Source: an uncultured Clostridia bacterium
Lineage (GTDB): Bacteria; Bacillota; Clostridia; Oscillospirales; Ruminococcaceae
DNA length: 18,679 nt
Reading direction: 5' to 3'
Assembly (NCBI GenBank): GCA_947175655.1
Contig: CAMWNQ010000015.1
Span: forward strand, 1-18,679
The translations under genes were made by a program, and so were the position numbers. Below, piece by piece: positions 1 through 6,661 of this stretch (positions are counted from its first letter, which is position 1; each line of letters opens with the position of its first letter). The notes beneath the pieces are model-generated. The model did no database searches. It saw nothing but the letters and a program-made list of their open reading frames with translations, and was not told where the DNA came from.

Positions 1-128
1 AAAACTTGGCATATATTTCAATCTTTTAACAAGACTTTCAACACACTGTTGAAAGATTGTTGAAAACTTGTTGAAAACTTGGCATATATTTCAATCTTTT
101 AACAAGACTTTCAACACACTGTTGAAAG
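1..128. repeat. 73-bp tandem repeat in the origin, about 1.75 copies visible
   Basis: Positions 1-55 are identical to 74-128, giving a period of 73 bp; the first copy is cut by the window edge, so the array may continue to the left. Each unit carries an inverted pair of TTTCAACA boxes (35-55 and 108-128) and a degenerate TTTTAACA box; the full first unit also holds two direct TGTTGAAAA boxes at 58-66 and 69-77. The identity of the copies suggests recent duplication or maintained homogeneity. Confidence 0.9.
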
Positions 129-239
129 TACGATTGTTGAAAGTGTTGAAAGATTGTTAAAAAACGCCGGAAATGTCTAAATATAGGGAAATATTTTTCA
201 ACACTACTTTTAACATTCTGTTGAAAACTATGTTGAAAA
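24..239. promoter_or_regulatory. Cluster of putative variant DnaA boxes (consensus YTTTCAACA)
   Basis: Eleven exact octamers TGTTGAAA/TTTCAACA fall within about 205 bp, on both strands. Spacings are regular: direct pairs at 9, 11 and 12 bp and inverted pairs with a 3-nt gap. The 9-mer TTTTCAACA differs from the relaxed E. coli DnaA box TTWTNCACA only at position 6 (C to A). No perfect TTATCCACA was seen flanking dnaA. By density and place these are the best candidates for DnaA binding sites in this organism; binding is inferred. Confidence 0.65.
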
Positions 240-246
240 CTTGATT

Positions 247-1614
247 TTAGAGTCTGCCTTTATCTTTAATATTTTTAATTATATCACTTACCAGCGTATT
301 TATGTTTATGTCTTTTTTTATAGACGCTTCCACATTACGTATTGCATATACGACTGTCGAATGGTCTCTTCCGCCGAATTCCTTTCCTATACTTGCAAGT
401 GGCATCTGTGTTATATTTCTTACAACATATATTGCCACTTTTCTTGCCATTGAAATCTGTGCGGAACGCTTATTAGAGCGGATATCTTCAGGAAGTACAC
501 CATAAACCGTTGCAACTTCGGATATAATCTTATCTACTGTTATAGGTGCAGGCTGGTCATCATTGAGAATATCCCTTATAACGCTTTGAGCCATTGAAAT
601 TGATGGTGAACTGCCAGCAAGATGTTTCAGTGCCTTGAGTTTTTTTACTGCTCCTTCAAGCTGTCTTATATTAGATTTAAGGCGGTTTGCCATAAATTCT
701 GCCACTTCTCCAGGGATATTTAAATCAAGAAGTTCGGCTTTGCGTTTTATGATTGCTATTCTTGTTTCAAAATCAGGAGTTGATATATCAGCAAGAAGTC
801 CACCTTCAAATCTTGTTCTCAGACGTTCTTCAAGAGTAACAAGCTCTCTGGGAGGTTTATCTGATGTTATAACTATCTGTTTTCCCTCAGAATGAAGCTT
901 ATAAAAGGTATTGAAAAATTCTTCCTGCATTCTTTCCTTATGAGCGAAAAACTGTATATCATCTATCAAAAGAATATCGGCATTTCTGTATTTATCGTGA
1001 AAATCTGAAATAACCTTTGTATTTATGGCATTGATGAGTTCATTTCCGAAAGTTTCACTTGTTATATAAACAACATTGCTTGACGGCTTGTTTTTTCGGA
1101 CTTCATTTGCAATTGCTGTGATGAGATGTGTTTTTCCAAGACCTGAAGGACCATATATAAAAAGCGGATTATAATCTGTTAAATATTTACCTGAAGAACA
1201 GTTTTTTGCAACAGCTTTACAGGCTGCAAGTGCAAATTCATTTGAACGACCTTCAATAAAAGTATCGAAAGTGTAGTCATATTCGGCAAATTCATAACTT
1301 TTTACAAGTTCAAAATTCTTTATTTCTGTTGTTTCATTTTCGTCAGAGGTGACATCATGTCCATTTTTGGCATTTATAATAAAATTCACTTCAAATCCGA
1401 GAACTTCTTTAAAAGCTTTGCTTAAAAGATTACTATAGTGTTTTTCAATTATTTTTTTCTGAAATTCAGTCTGAACATTGAAAACTGCGTTATTACCAGT
1501 TAATTCTACTGGCTGGAGCGAACCTATCCAAGTTTTCATTGTAGTGCTTCCAATGTTTTCAACGTCGACACAGTATTTTTGTACTTCTTCAAAAACTTCC
1601 GAAAAGGAATTCAT
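247..1614 (-). CDS. dnaA: Chromosomal replication initiator protein DnaA
   Basis: AAA+ ATPase that binds oriC, melts it and loads the replicative helicase. The 455-residue product has all four domains: an N-terminal helicase/partner-binding domain (about 1-85), a short linker, the AAA+ core with Walker A GPSGLGKT (155-162) and Walker B LLIDDIQFF, and a C-terminal helix-turn-helix with the signature GGRDHST. The start was set at the ATG at 1614 because GGAGG lies 8 nt upstream of it; an earlier in-frame ATG at 1629 would overlap that ribosome binding site. Domain IV is unusual: aligned with E. coli DnaA, the base-contacting Pro423 is Ala, Thr435 is Ser, and the usual ARPRQ segment reads SMARK. 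Arg399, Asp433 and His434 are kept. Divergently transcribed from rpmH, as in most Bacillota. Confidence 0.98.
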   Translation of the reverse strand: MNSFSEVFEEVQKYCVDVENIGSTTMKTWIGSLQPVELTGNNAVFNVQTEFQKKIIEKHYSNLLSKAFKEVLGFEVNFIINAKNGHDVTSDENETTEIKNFELVKSYEFAEYDYTFDTFIEGRSNEFALAACKAVAKNCSSGKYLTDYNPLFIYGPSGLGKTHLITAIANEVRKNKPSSNVVYITSETFGNELINAINTKVISDFHDKYRNADILLIDDIQFFAHKERMQEEFFNTFYKLHSEGKQIVITSDKPPRELVTLEERLRTRFEGGLLADISTPDFETRIAIIKRKAELLDLNIPGEVAEFMANRLKSNIRQLEGAVKKLKALKHLAGSSPSISMAQSVIRDILNDDQPAPITVDKIISEVATVYGVLPEDIRSNKRSAQISMARKVAIYVVRNITQMPLASIGKEFGGRDHSTVVYAIRNVEASIKKDININTLVSDIIKNIKDKGRL

Positions 1615-1668
1615 TGTTTTAACCTCCATATATTTTTTACAGTAAATTTATAACTGCATCTACTTATA

Positions 1669-1697
1669 ATTATACCACACTTGATAATTAAAATCAA
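1669..1697 (-). promoter_or_regulatory. Putative sigma-A promoter of dnaA
   Basis: On the minus strand TTGATT, a 17-nt spacer and TATAAT, preceded by TG (extended -10, TGGTATAAT). The -10 box lies about 55 nt upstream of the dnaA start. Confidence 0.8.
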
Positions 1698-1845
1698 GGA
1701 TTAATATATATAAATTTTTCTTTGTGTTTTAAATAATATATATTTTCTCTATTGTCACTATGTAAAAAAAACACCGAATTTTTGCCTTTCTTTGCATTAG
1801 AATAAATAAATTTCAGATTAATATGAAAAAAATTTCTGAAATGTC

Positions 1846-1874
1846 TTGACATATTTATTTTTTTCAGTTATAAT
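1846..1874 (+). promoter_or_regulatory. Consensus sigma-A promoter of rpmH
   Basis: Perfect TTGACA (1846-1851), 17-nt spacer and perfect TATAAT (1869-1874), about 88 nt upstream of the rpmH start. This strength suits a ribosomal protein gene. Confidence 0.92.
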
Positions 1875-1961
1875 CTAATAGTGCAAGTGGTATTTTTAAT
1901 GCTGTCGTCCGGCATTGAGTTTTTGATTTTTAACGATTGTCTTGAAAGGAGGAACAGATTT

Positions 1962-2096
1962 ATGAAAAGAACTTATCAGCCTAAAAAACTTCACAGAAAA
2001 AAAGAACATGGCTTTATGAAGAGAATGGCTACCAAGAACGGAAGAAAGGTTTTAGCTCGTAGGAGAGCAAAGGGCAGAGCAAGATTAACCTACTAA
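1962..2096 (+). CDS. rpmH: 50S ribosomal protein L34
   Basis: Small structural protein of the large ribosomal subunit. The 44-residue, very basic product begins MKRTYQPKKLHRKKEHGF and ends in the family's GRKVLARRRAKGRARLTY-type tail, full length for L34. The frame is open upstream to 1881, but the ATG at 1962 is the true start: it follows AAAGGAGG (1945-1952) with 9-nt spacing, and homology begins there. It has its own perfect promoter and is followed 6 nt after the stop by a strong intrinsic terminator, so much of its mRNA is probably monocistronic and only read-through reaches rnpA. Confidence 0.98.
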   Translation: MKRTYQPKKLHRKKEHGFMKRMATKNGRKVLARRRAKGRARLTY

Positions 2097-2102
2097 CGAG
2101 TC

Positions 2103-2132
2103 AGACCACAAAATTTTTTTGTGGTCTTTTTT
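2103..2132 (+). terminator. Intrinsic terminator between rpmH and rnpA
   Basis: Perfect 11-bp stem (2103-2113 with 2117-2127, AGACCACAAAA/TTTTGTGGTCT), 3-nt loop, and a T-rich tail to 2132. It would separate high L34 expression from low RNase P protein expression. Confidence 0.9.
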
Positions 2133-2173
2133 GTTATGTTTATCATATTTTGCTTTGTTTCTTGTGATTTTTT

Positions 2174-2527
2174 ATGCTTTATACTGAAATCCTGAATAAT
2201 AACAGGAATTTTCTGACGCTCTATAAACAAGGAAAATGTATTGTTTCAAGATTTATCGTGATTTATTTCAAAAAGAATAATTTACCCTGCAACAGATTCG
2301 GCATTACTGTCGGAAAGAAAAGTCTGAAAAGTGCCGTTTCTCGTAATCGTGCCAAAAGAATTATTCGTCAGGCTTACAGAGAAAATGAGATAAATATGCC
2401 TATTGGTATTGATATTGTAATTGTTGCAAAATCCCTTATATGCTCAGTCACTTCAGATGAAATCAGCCGTTATCTTAAAAAATACGGTATTCCGGAGATA
2501 AATTCAATTCTTTCCGGAAAAAATTAA
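2174..2527 (+). CDS. rnpA: Ribonuclease P protein component
   Basis: Basic protein subunit of RNase P, which with the RnpB RNA removes the 5' leader of precursor tRNAs. The 117-residue product carries the RNR signature as SRNRAKRIIRQAYR (about 55-68), preceded by FGITVGKK; length is normal (110-120). The ATG at 2174 is chosen because the family's N-terminal pattern starts there and a TGA stop lies three codons upstream in frame. There is no purine-rich Shine-Dalgarno sequence; instead GTGAT lies 5 nt before the ATG, which could pair with the ACUAG-proximal part of the anti-Shine-Dalgarno. Expression probably depends on read-through of the rpmH terminator, as no clear promoter is visible in the 40-nt gap. 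Confidence 0.95.
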   Translation: MLYTEILNNNRNFLTLYKQGKCIVSRFIVIYFKKNNLPCNRFGITVGKKSLKSAVSRNRAKRIIRQAYRENEINMPIGIDIVIVAKSLICSVTSDEISRYLKKYGIPEINSILSGKN

Positions 2528-2555
2528 ATCCTATATTTTTGTATCTGTGATATTT

Positions 2556-2795
2556 ATGAAATATATCTTTATTGCTTTGATAAAATTTTATCGCCGGTTT
2601 ATTTCTCCGGCTTTTCCGCCCTGCTGTAAATATTTTCCTACCTGTAGTCAGTATTCTCTTGAAGCGTTCCGGAAATTCGGGTTTTTCAGAGGTTTTCTGC
2701 TGTCCTGCTGGAGAATTTTACGCTGTAATCCGTGGTCTCTCGGCGGAGTTGACCCCGTGCCGGAAAATTTTACATTCAGAACCAACAAGAACTGA
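2556..2795 (+). CDS. yidD: Membrane protein insertion efficiency factor YidD
   Basis: Small membrane-associated protein that helps YidC-dependent insertion of inner-membrane proteins. The 79-residue product has an N-terminal amphipathic/hydrophobic helix (YIFIALIKFYRRFIS), the cysteine motif CCKYFPTCSQYSLEAF and the family tail LRCNPWSLGGVDPVP. A GTG at 2547 would add three residues, but the ATG at 2556 is preferred; again the only ribosome-binding element is GTGAT, 4 nt upstream, as for rnpA. It lies 28 nt after rnpA and 53 nt before yidC, the normal rnpA-yidD-yidC order, and is probably co-transcribed with both. Confidence 0.95.
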   Translation: MKYIFIALIKFYRRFISPAFPPCCKYFPTCSQYSLEAFRKFGFFRGFLLSCWRILRCNPWSLGGVDPVPENFTFRTNKN

Positions 2796-2848
2796 ATTCA
2801 CCCAGATGCTCATTGTTTTCGTAAAAAAATGAAAAAGAGGTATATATT

Positions 2849-4060
2849 TTGTTTAATTTGCTTTATGATGTTTTCGGAATCCCTTTTGGATTTCTGATGA
2901 AATGGATTTATAATCTTGTAAATAATTATGGCGTTGCTATTGTCCTTTTTACGCTTGTAACAAAGATTATATTTCTTCCTGTAAGTTATAAAACTCAGAA
3001 GAGTTCAGCAAGAATGCAGTCTCTTAATCCAAAACTGGAAAAACTGAGAAAAAGCTATCAGAATAACCCGCAGAAATTACAGGAAGAACAGATGAAACTA
3101 TATCAGGCAGAAGGCGTTAATCCTATGGGGTCTTGTTTGCCTGCAATTATTCAGATGGTTCTTATTTTCGGCGTTCTTGACGTTGTATACAGACCTCTTA
3201 CACATATCCTTGATTTTGGAAAAGATATAATAGGGTCTGCCAGAGATATTGCTTCGGGACTTTCGTCTTCTGGTATAAATGCCAATGATTTAAGACGTGA
3301 GCTTATGACTCTTGAACAGTTTAAAAATGTTCCTGAGAAATTTAATGAACTTGGCGTTGAATTTACATCGAAAGTTTCGGAATTCTGTGATAATTTTCAG
3401 CTTTTCGGAATAAATCTGGGTGCTACTCCGTCCATTCATCCTGAAGTATGGAATTCTGCATCTATAGGTCTTTTTATGATTCCTATTCTTGCTGGTATTG
3501 CACAGCTTGCACAAACTGCCTATATGCAGATTCATCAGAAAAGAAAAAATCCTAATGCTCCGTCTATGGGCGGATGTATGAGTGTTTATATGTATATACT
3601 GCCTCTTTTTTCCGTATGGTTTGCATTTCAGGTACCTGCCGGTGTTGGTTTTTACTGGACAATCTCAGCTTTGTTTTCCTTGATTATTAATTTCTCTCTT
3701 AACTGTTACTTCTCAGATAAAAGAATTGCAGAAATGGTTGAAAAAGACAGGGAAAAAGCTAAGAAGTATGCTGAAGTTAATGGCGGAAAGAAAACTTTTA
3801 TGCAGAAAATGCTTGAACAACAACAAGCTGTTCAGGCTCTGGAAAATGAAAGACGTCAGAATGTATACGATGAAAACGGCAAAAAGCTTTCAAAATCTGA
3901 GGCAAATAATTATAACCGCCTGAAAATAAATCAAGCACGTGAAAAAATGAATGAAAAATACTCTGATGAAAATTATGTCCCAAGTGCTGAGGAAGAGGCT
4001 TTCATTGAAGAGGCAAGAAAGAGAATTGCTGAAAAATACGGTGATATTTATGAAAATTAA
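2849..4060 (+). CDS. yidC: Membrane protein insertase YidC/SpoIIIJ (TTG start)
   Basis: Oxa1-family insertase that places newly made proteins in the cytoplasmic membrane, alone or with SecYEG. The 403-residue product lacks a lipoprotein signal and starts directly with the membrane core: hydrophobic segments near 10-45, 95-120, 205-230 and a long pair at 245-290, with the family motif RMQSLNPKLEKLRKSY in the first cytoplasmic loop and GSCLPAIIQM at the second segment. The C-terminal about 110 residues are highly charged and lysine-rich, typical of a ribosome-contacting tail. The start is a TTG at 2849, 8 nt after AAAGAGG (2834-2840); no ATG with a ribosome binding site exists before residue 17, which is already inside the conserved region. 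Followed after 27 nt by khpB. Confidence 0.95.
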   Translation: MFNLLYDVFGIPFGFLMKWIYNLVNNYGVAIVLFTLVTKIIFLPVSYKTQKSSARMQSLNPKLEKLRKSYQNNPQKLQEEQMKLYQAEGVNPMGSCLPAIIQMVLIFGVLDVVYRPLTHILDFGKDIIGSARDIASGLSSSGINANDLRRELMTLEQFKNVPEKFNELGVEFTSKVSEFCDNFQLFGINLGATPSIHPEVWNSASIGLFMIPILAGIAQLAQTAYMQIHQKRKNPNAPSMGGCMSVYMYILPLFSVWFAFQVPAGVGFYWTISALFSLIINFSLNCYFSDKRIAEMVEKDREKAKKYAEVNGGKKTFMQKMLEQQQAVQALENERRQNVYDENGKKLSKSEANNYNRLKINQAREKMNEKYSDENYVPSAEEEAFIEEARKRIAEKYGDIYEN

Positions 4061-4087
4061 AAATAAAAAGGAGGTTTATTATACATT

Positions 4088-5167
4088 ATGACCGAAATTT
4101 TTAAAGCTAAAACTGTTGATGAAGCTAAAAATGAGGCTTCAAAAAAATTTGGAGTAAGCATAGATAAAATAGATTTTAAAGTCATTAAAGAAGCTAAAAA
4201 GGGTTTCCTTGGACTTGGAAGTGCCTTTGCTGAGGTTGAGGCTACATATATGCCTTGTACAGCAGAAGATGATACAAAGCCGTCAGAAAGCTTTACAGAT
4301 GAAATTTCAGAAAATAAAATTGAATCTGACGAAATTAAACCAGAAGTAAAGTCAGAAGAAGTCAATGAAGAATTGCCATTGGTTCAGAATGAATCTGAAA
4401 CTGTGAAGGAAAATAATAATATTGATATTTCTGAACCTGTTGCTGATGACAAGGATATTAATAATAATGACGATGAATTTTCACTTGATAAATTCACTCT
4501 TATTGATAGTAGTGATGATTCACTTCTTAATCCTAAAACAAAAATTGCCAGAGATTATATTATTTCTGTTCTGAATGCTATAGGAATAGATGTGACTACA
4601 AAGATATATCAGAACGAAACAGGTGCTTTTATTGAACTGGAAAGCAGTAGTAATGGTACTATTATTGGCAGAAGGGGTGAAACTCTTGATGCTATCCAGT
4701 ATCTTTCGTCAATGATTGCAAATAAAAATAATAAAGAATATTTCAGAATTACAATTGATTGCTATGGATACCGTGAAAAAAGAAAAGCCACTCTTGAACA
4801 GCTTGCGTCAAAAATGGCTAAAAATGCACTTAAAACAGGAAGACCTCAACCTTTAGAGCCTATGAATCCTTATGAAAGACGTGTTATTCATTCTGTAATT
4901 TCTGAAATAGAGGGCGTTTCTTCACGTTCTGTAGGTGAAGAGCCTTATAGAAAAGTTATTATTTCTTCTTTGAATCCAAAAAAGAAAAATGACAGAAACG
5001 TCAAAGGCGGTAAAAACTTCAATAATAGAAACAGCAAGAATAATAAAAAAAGAACACCCCGTGAACCAAAGGCTATTGACCTTTCAACAAGTTTTGAAAA
5101 GGATTATAAAAAACCAAAGCCTGAAGATTCAATTGAGGGCGGTCTTTACGGAAAAATTGAGTTTTAA
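4088..5167 (+). CDS. khpB: RNA-binding protein KhpB (Jag/EloR)
   Basis: RNA-binding regulator that pairs with KhpA and influences cell elongation and division in other Firmicutes. Domains in the 359-residue product: Jag_N (1-52, with KKGFLGLGSAFAEVEA), a strongly acidic low-complexity linker (about 58-135), a KH domain with the GRRG loop (194-197), and an R3H domain (about 240-300) with ERRVIH near 262. A basic Asn/Lys-rich tail follows (about 300-330). It is much longer than the roughly 200-residue B. subtilis Jag, mostly from linker and tail. AAAAGGAGG ends 13 nt before the ATG, a long but usable spacing. Immediately downstream of yidC, the conserved pairing; a weak terminator follows. Confidence 0.93.
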   Translation: MTEIFKAKTVDEAKNEASKKFGVSIDKIDFKVIKEAKKGFLGLGSAFAEVEATYMPCTAEDDTKPSESFTDEISENKIESDEIKPEVKSEEVNEELPLVQNESETVKENNNIDISEPVADDKDINNNDDEFSLDKFTLIDSSDDSLLNPKTKIARDYIISVLNAIGIDVTTKIYQNETGAFIELESSSNGTIIGRRGETLDAIQYLSSMIANKNNKEYFRITIDCYGYREKRKATLEQLASKMAKNALKTGRPQPLEPMNPYERRVIHSVISEIEGVSSRSVGEEPYRKVIISSLNPKKKNDRNVKGGKNFNNRNSKNNKKRTPREPKAIDLSTSFEKDYKKPKPEDSIEGGLYGKIEF

Positions 5168-5189
5168 AATGAATTTTTAAAAAAGTCAG

Positions 5190-5215
5190 CCGTCCTTTAA
5201 TGAGGACGGTTTTCT
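5190..5215 (+). terminator. Probable intrinsic terminator after khpB
   Basis: Perfect 7-bp stem CCGTCCT/AGGACGG (5190-5196 with 5203-5209), 6-nt loop and a short TTTTCT tail. The short U-tract makes it only moderately convincing; some read-through into mnmE is likely. Confidence 0.65.
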
Positions 5216-5263
5216 AATATTATTTATAATCTTATATAAAAATAAAAAGGTTGTGAGATTTTT

Positions 5264-6634
5264 ATGTCTGTTATTGCCGGAATATCTACTCCCAATGCTC
5301 CGGGAGGAATAGCTGTTATACGAATTTCAGGAGATACAGCTCTTGAAACTGCCGATAAAGTATTTAAATCAGTCAGCGGAAAAAAGGCTGTTGATATGGA
5401 TGGTTATACTTGTGCATATGGTCATATTTATGATAATTACGATAATAATCAGCTTATTGATGAATGTGTTTTAACTGTTTTTAAAGCACCTCATAGCTAT
5501 ACAGGTGAAAATGTAGCTGAAATATCATGTCACGGTGGACTTTTTGTTACTAAAAAAATTTTGCGTCTTATATTAAAAAACGGTGCTGAACCTTCAGGAG
5601 CTGGAGAATTCACAAAACGTGCTTTTATTAATGGAAAACTTGATTTGACTCAGGCAGATGCTGTTATGGATATTATTTCCGCAAAGGGTGATACTGAACT
5701 GAAAATGGCTGAAAATCTGCGTAATGGTGCAGTTTTTAAAAAGATTACTTCTGTAAGGCAGGAACTTTTAAAGATGCTCGGGGATTTATCTGCTTGGGCT
5801 GATTATCCGGAAGAAGATATTCCAGAAGTAAATCCTGATGTGCTTAAATTAGAACTTTTAAATGCAGAATCTGAACTTGAAAGGCTTATAAAGGGATATG
5901 ACTATGGAAGAATTTTGAAAAACGGCATAAATACTGTTATTGTTGGTCGTCCGAATGTTGGAAAATCAACTCTTTTTAACTGCCTAAGCGGTTTTGAAAG
6001 AAGTATTGTTACTGATATTGCCGGAACAACTCGTGATGTCATTGAAGAATACGTTAAAATAGGTGAACTTGTACTCCGTCTTTCTGATACTGCTGGTATA
6101 CGTGAAACTTCTGATGTCATTGAAAATATTGGTGTTGACATTGCCTTTAAGAAAATTGATGAAGCCGATTTGATTATCGCTGTTTTAGACGGAAGTTGTC
6201 CGCTGTCAGAGGACGATTTTAAAATACTTAATCAGCTAAAAAATAAACCGGCAATTGCTGTTATAAATAAAACAGACAGAGAAATTTTAATTAATGAACG
6301 AGATGTTAATAAGTATATAAAAAATACTGTTTTTATTTCAGCTAAAAATAATGATGGCATAGAAAATTTACAGTCAGCCATTGAAGATATTTTTGAAGTC
6401 TCAGAAATTAATTTTGATAATGGTATTGTTTCAAATGAACGTCAGAAAAAATGCGTTGATACTGCATTATCTTTAGTAAATGAAGCTATAAATGCTCTTG
6501 ATGCGGGAATTATGCTTGATGCTGTAACGGTTCTTATTGATGAAGCATTACAATCACTTCTTGAACTGACCGGTGAAAAAGCTACAGAAGCCGTAGTAGA
6601 TGAAGTATTTTCAAGATTCTGTGTTGGAAAATAA
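5264..6634 (+). CDS. mnmE: tRNA uridine-34 modification GTPase MnmE
   Basis: K+-activated GTPase that with MnmG installs the carboxymethylaminomethyl (or aminomethyl) group on C5 of wobble uridine 34 in tRNAs reading NNA/NNG codons. The 456-residue product has the N-terminal folate-binding domain (IAGISTPNAPGGIAVIRISG at the start), a helical domain, and the inserted G domain: G1 GRPNVGKS (about 228-235), the GTTRD switch, G3 DTAG (about 275) and G4 NKTD (about 335). It ends FSRFCVGK, the family's catalytic CxGK tail. The ATG at 5264 matches the family N-terminus; AAAAGG lies 13 nt upstream, with GTGAG closer. Followed by mnmG after 27 nt. Confidence 0.97.
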   Translation: MSVIAGISTPNAPGGIAVIRISGDTALETADKVFKSVSGKKAVDMDGYTCAYGHIYDNYDNNQLIDECVLTVFKAPHSYTGENVAEISCHGGLFVTKKILRLILKNGAEPSGAGEFTKRAFINGKLDLTQADAVMDIISAKGDTELKMAENLRNGAVFKKITSVRQELLKMLGDLSAWADYPEEDIPEVNPDVLKLELLNAESELERLIKGYDYGRILKNGINTVIVGRPNVGKSTLFNCLSGFERSIVTDIAGTTRDVIEEYVKIGELVLRLSDTAGIRETSDVIENIGVDIAFKKIDEADLIIAVLDGSCPLSEDDFKILNQLKNKPAIAVINKTDREILINERDVNKYIKNTVFISAKNNDGIENLQSAIEDIFEVSEINFDNGIVSNERQKKCVDTALSLVNEAINALDAGIMLDAVTVLIDEALQSLLELTGEKATEAVVDEVFSRFCVGK

Positions 6635-6661
6635 CAGAAAAAACTAAAGGAGATTTTGAAG

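Larger units (their letters stand above)
1..246. other. oriC: Probable core of oriC (dnaA-dnaN side intergenic region)
   Basis: This gene-free stretch lies directly downstream of the leftward dnaA gene, where Bacillota usually carry the unwinding half of oriC before dnaN; dnaN itself is outside the window. It is AT-rich and crowded with 11 exact TGTTGAAA/TTTCAACA octamers (starting at 36, 47, 58, 69, 109, 120, 135, 144, 196, 219 and 231) plus degenerate TTTTAACA/TGTTAAAA copies near 24, 97, 155 and 208. A short GC-rich patch (CGCCGG, 165-170) is followed by AT-rich DNA to about 200, the kind of place where unwinding could begin. The origin assignment rests on gene order and repeat density; the exact unwinding site is a guess. 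Confidence 0.8.
1615..1961. other. Divergent intergenic region between dnaA and rpmH
   Basis: A 347-nt AT-rich gap holding the leftward dnaA promoter (1669-1697), the rightward rpmH promoter (1846-1874) and an inverted repeat ATTTCAGA/TCTGAAAT (1810-1817 and 1835-1842) just upstream of the rpmH -35 box. In many Bacillota this gap contains the upstream DnaA box cluster, but I see neither canonical boxes nor the TTTTCAACA variant here. I found no small gene in it. Confidence 0.8.

Noticed and set aside
1..128. Repeated units resembling a CRISPR array
   Set aside because: The repeat is 73 bp in tandem with no unique spacers and no cas genes; it consists of short inverted and direct boxes next to dnaA, so an origin is the better reading.
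5225..5230. TATAAT upstream of mnmE as a promoter
   Set aside because: The hexamer 17 nt upstream is GAGGAC in the terminator stem, not a usable -35 box.
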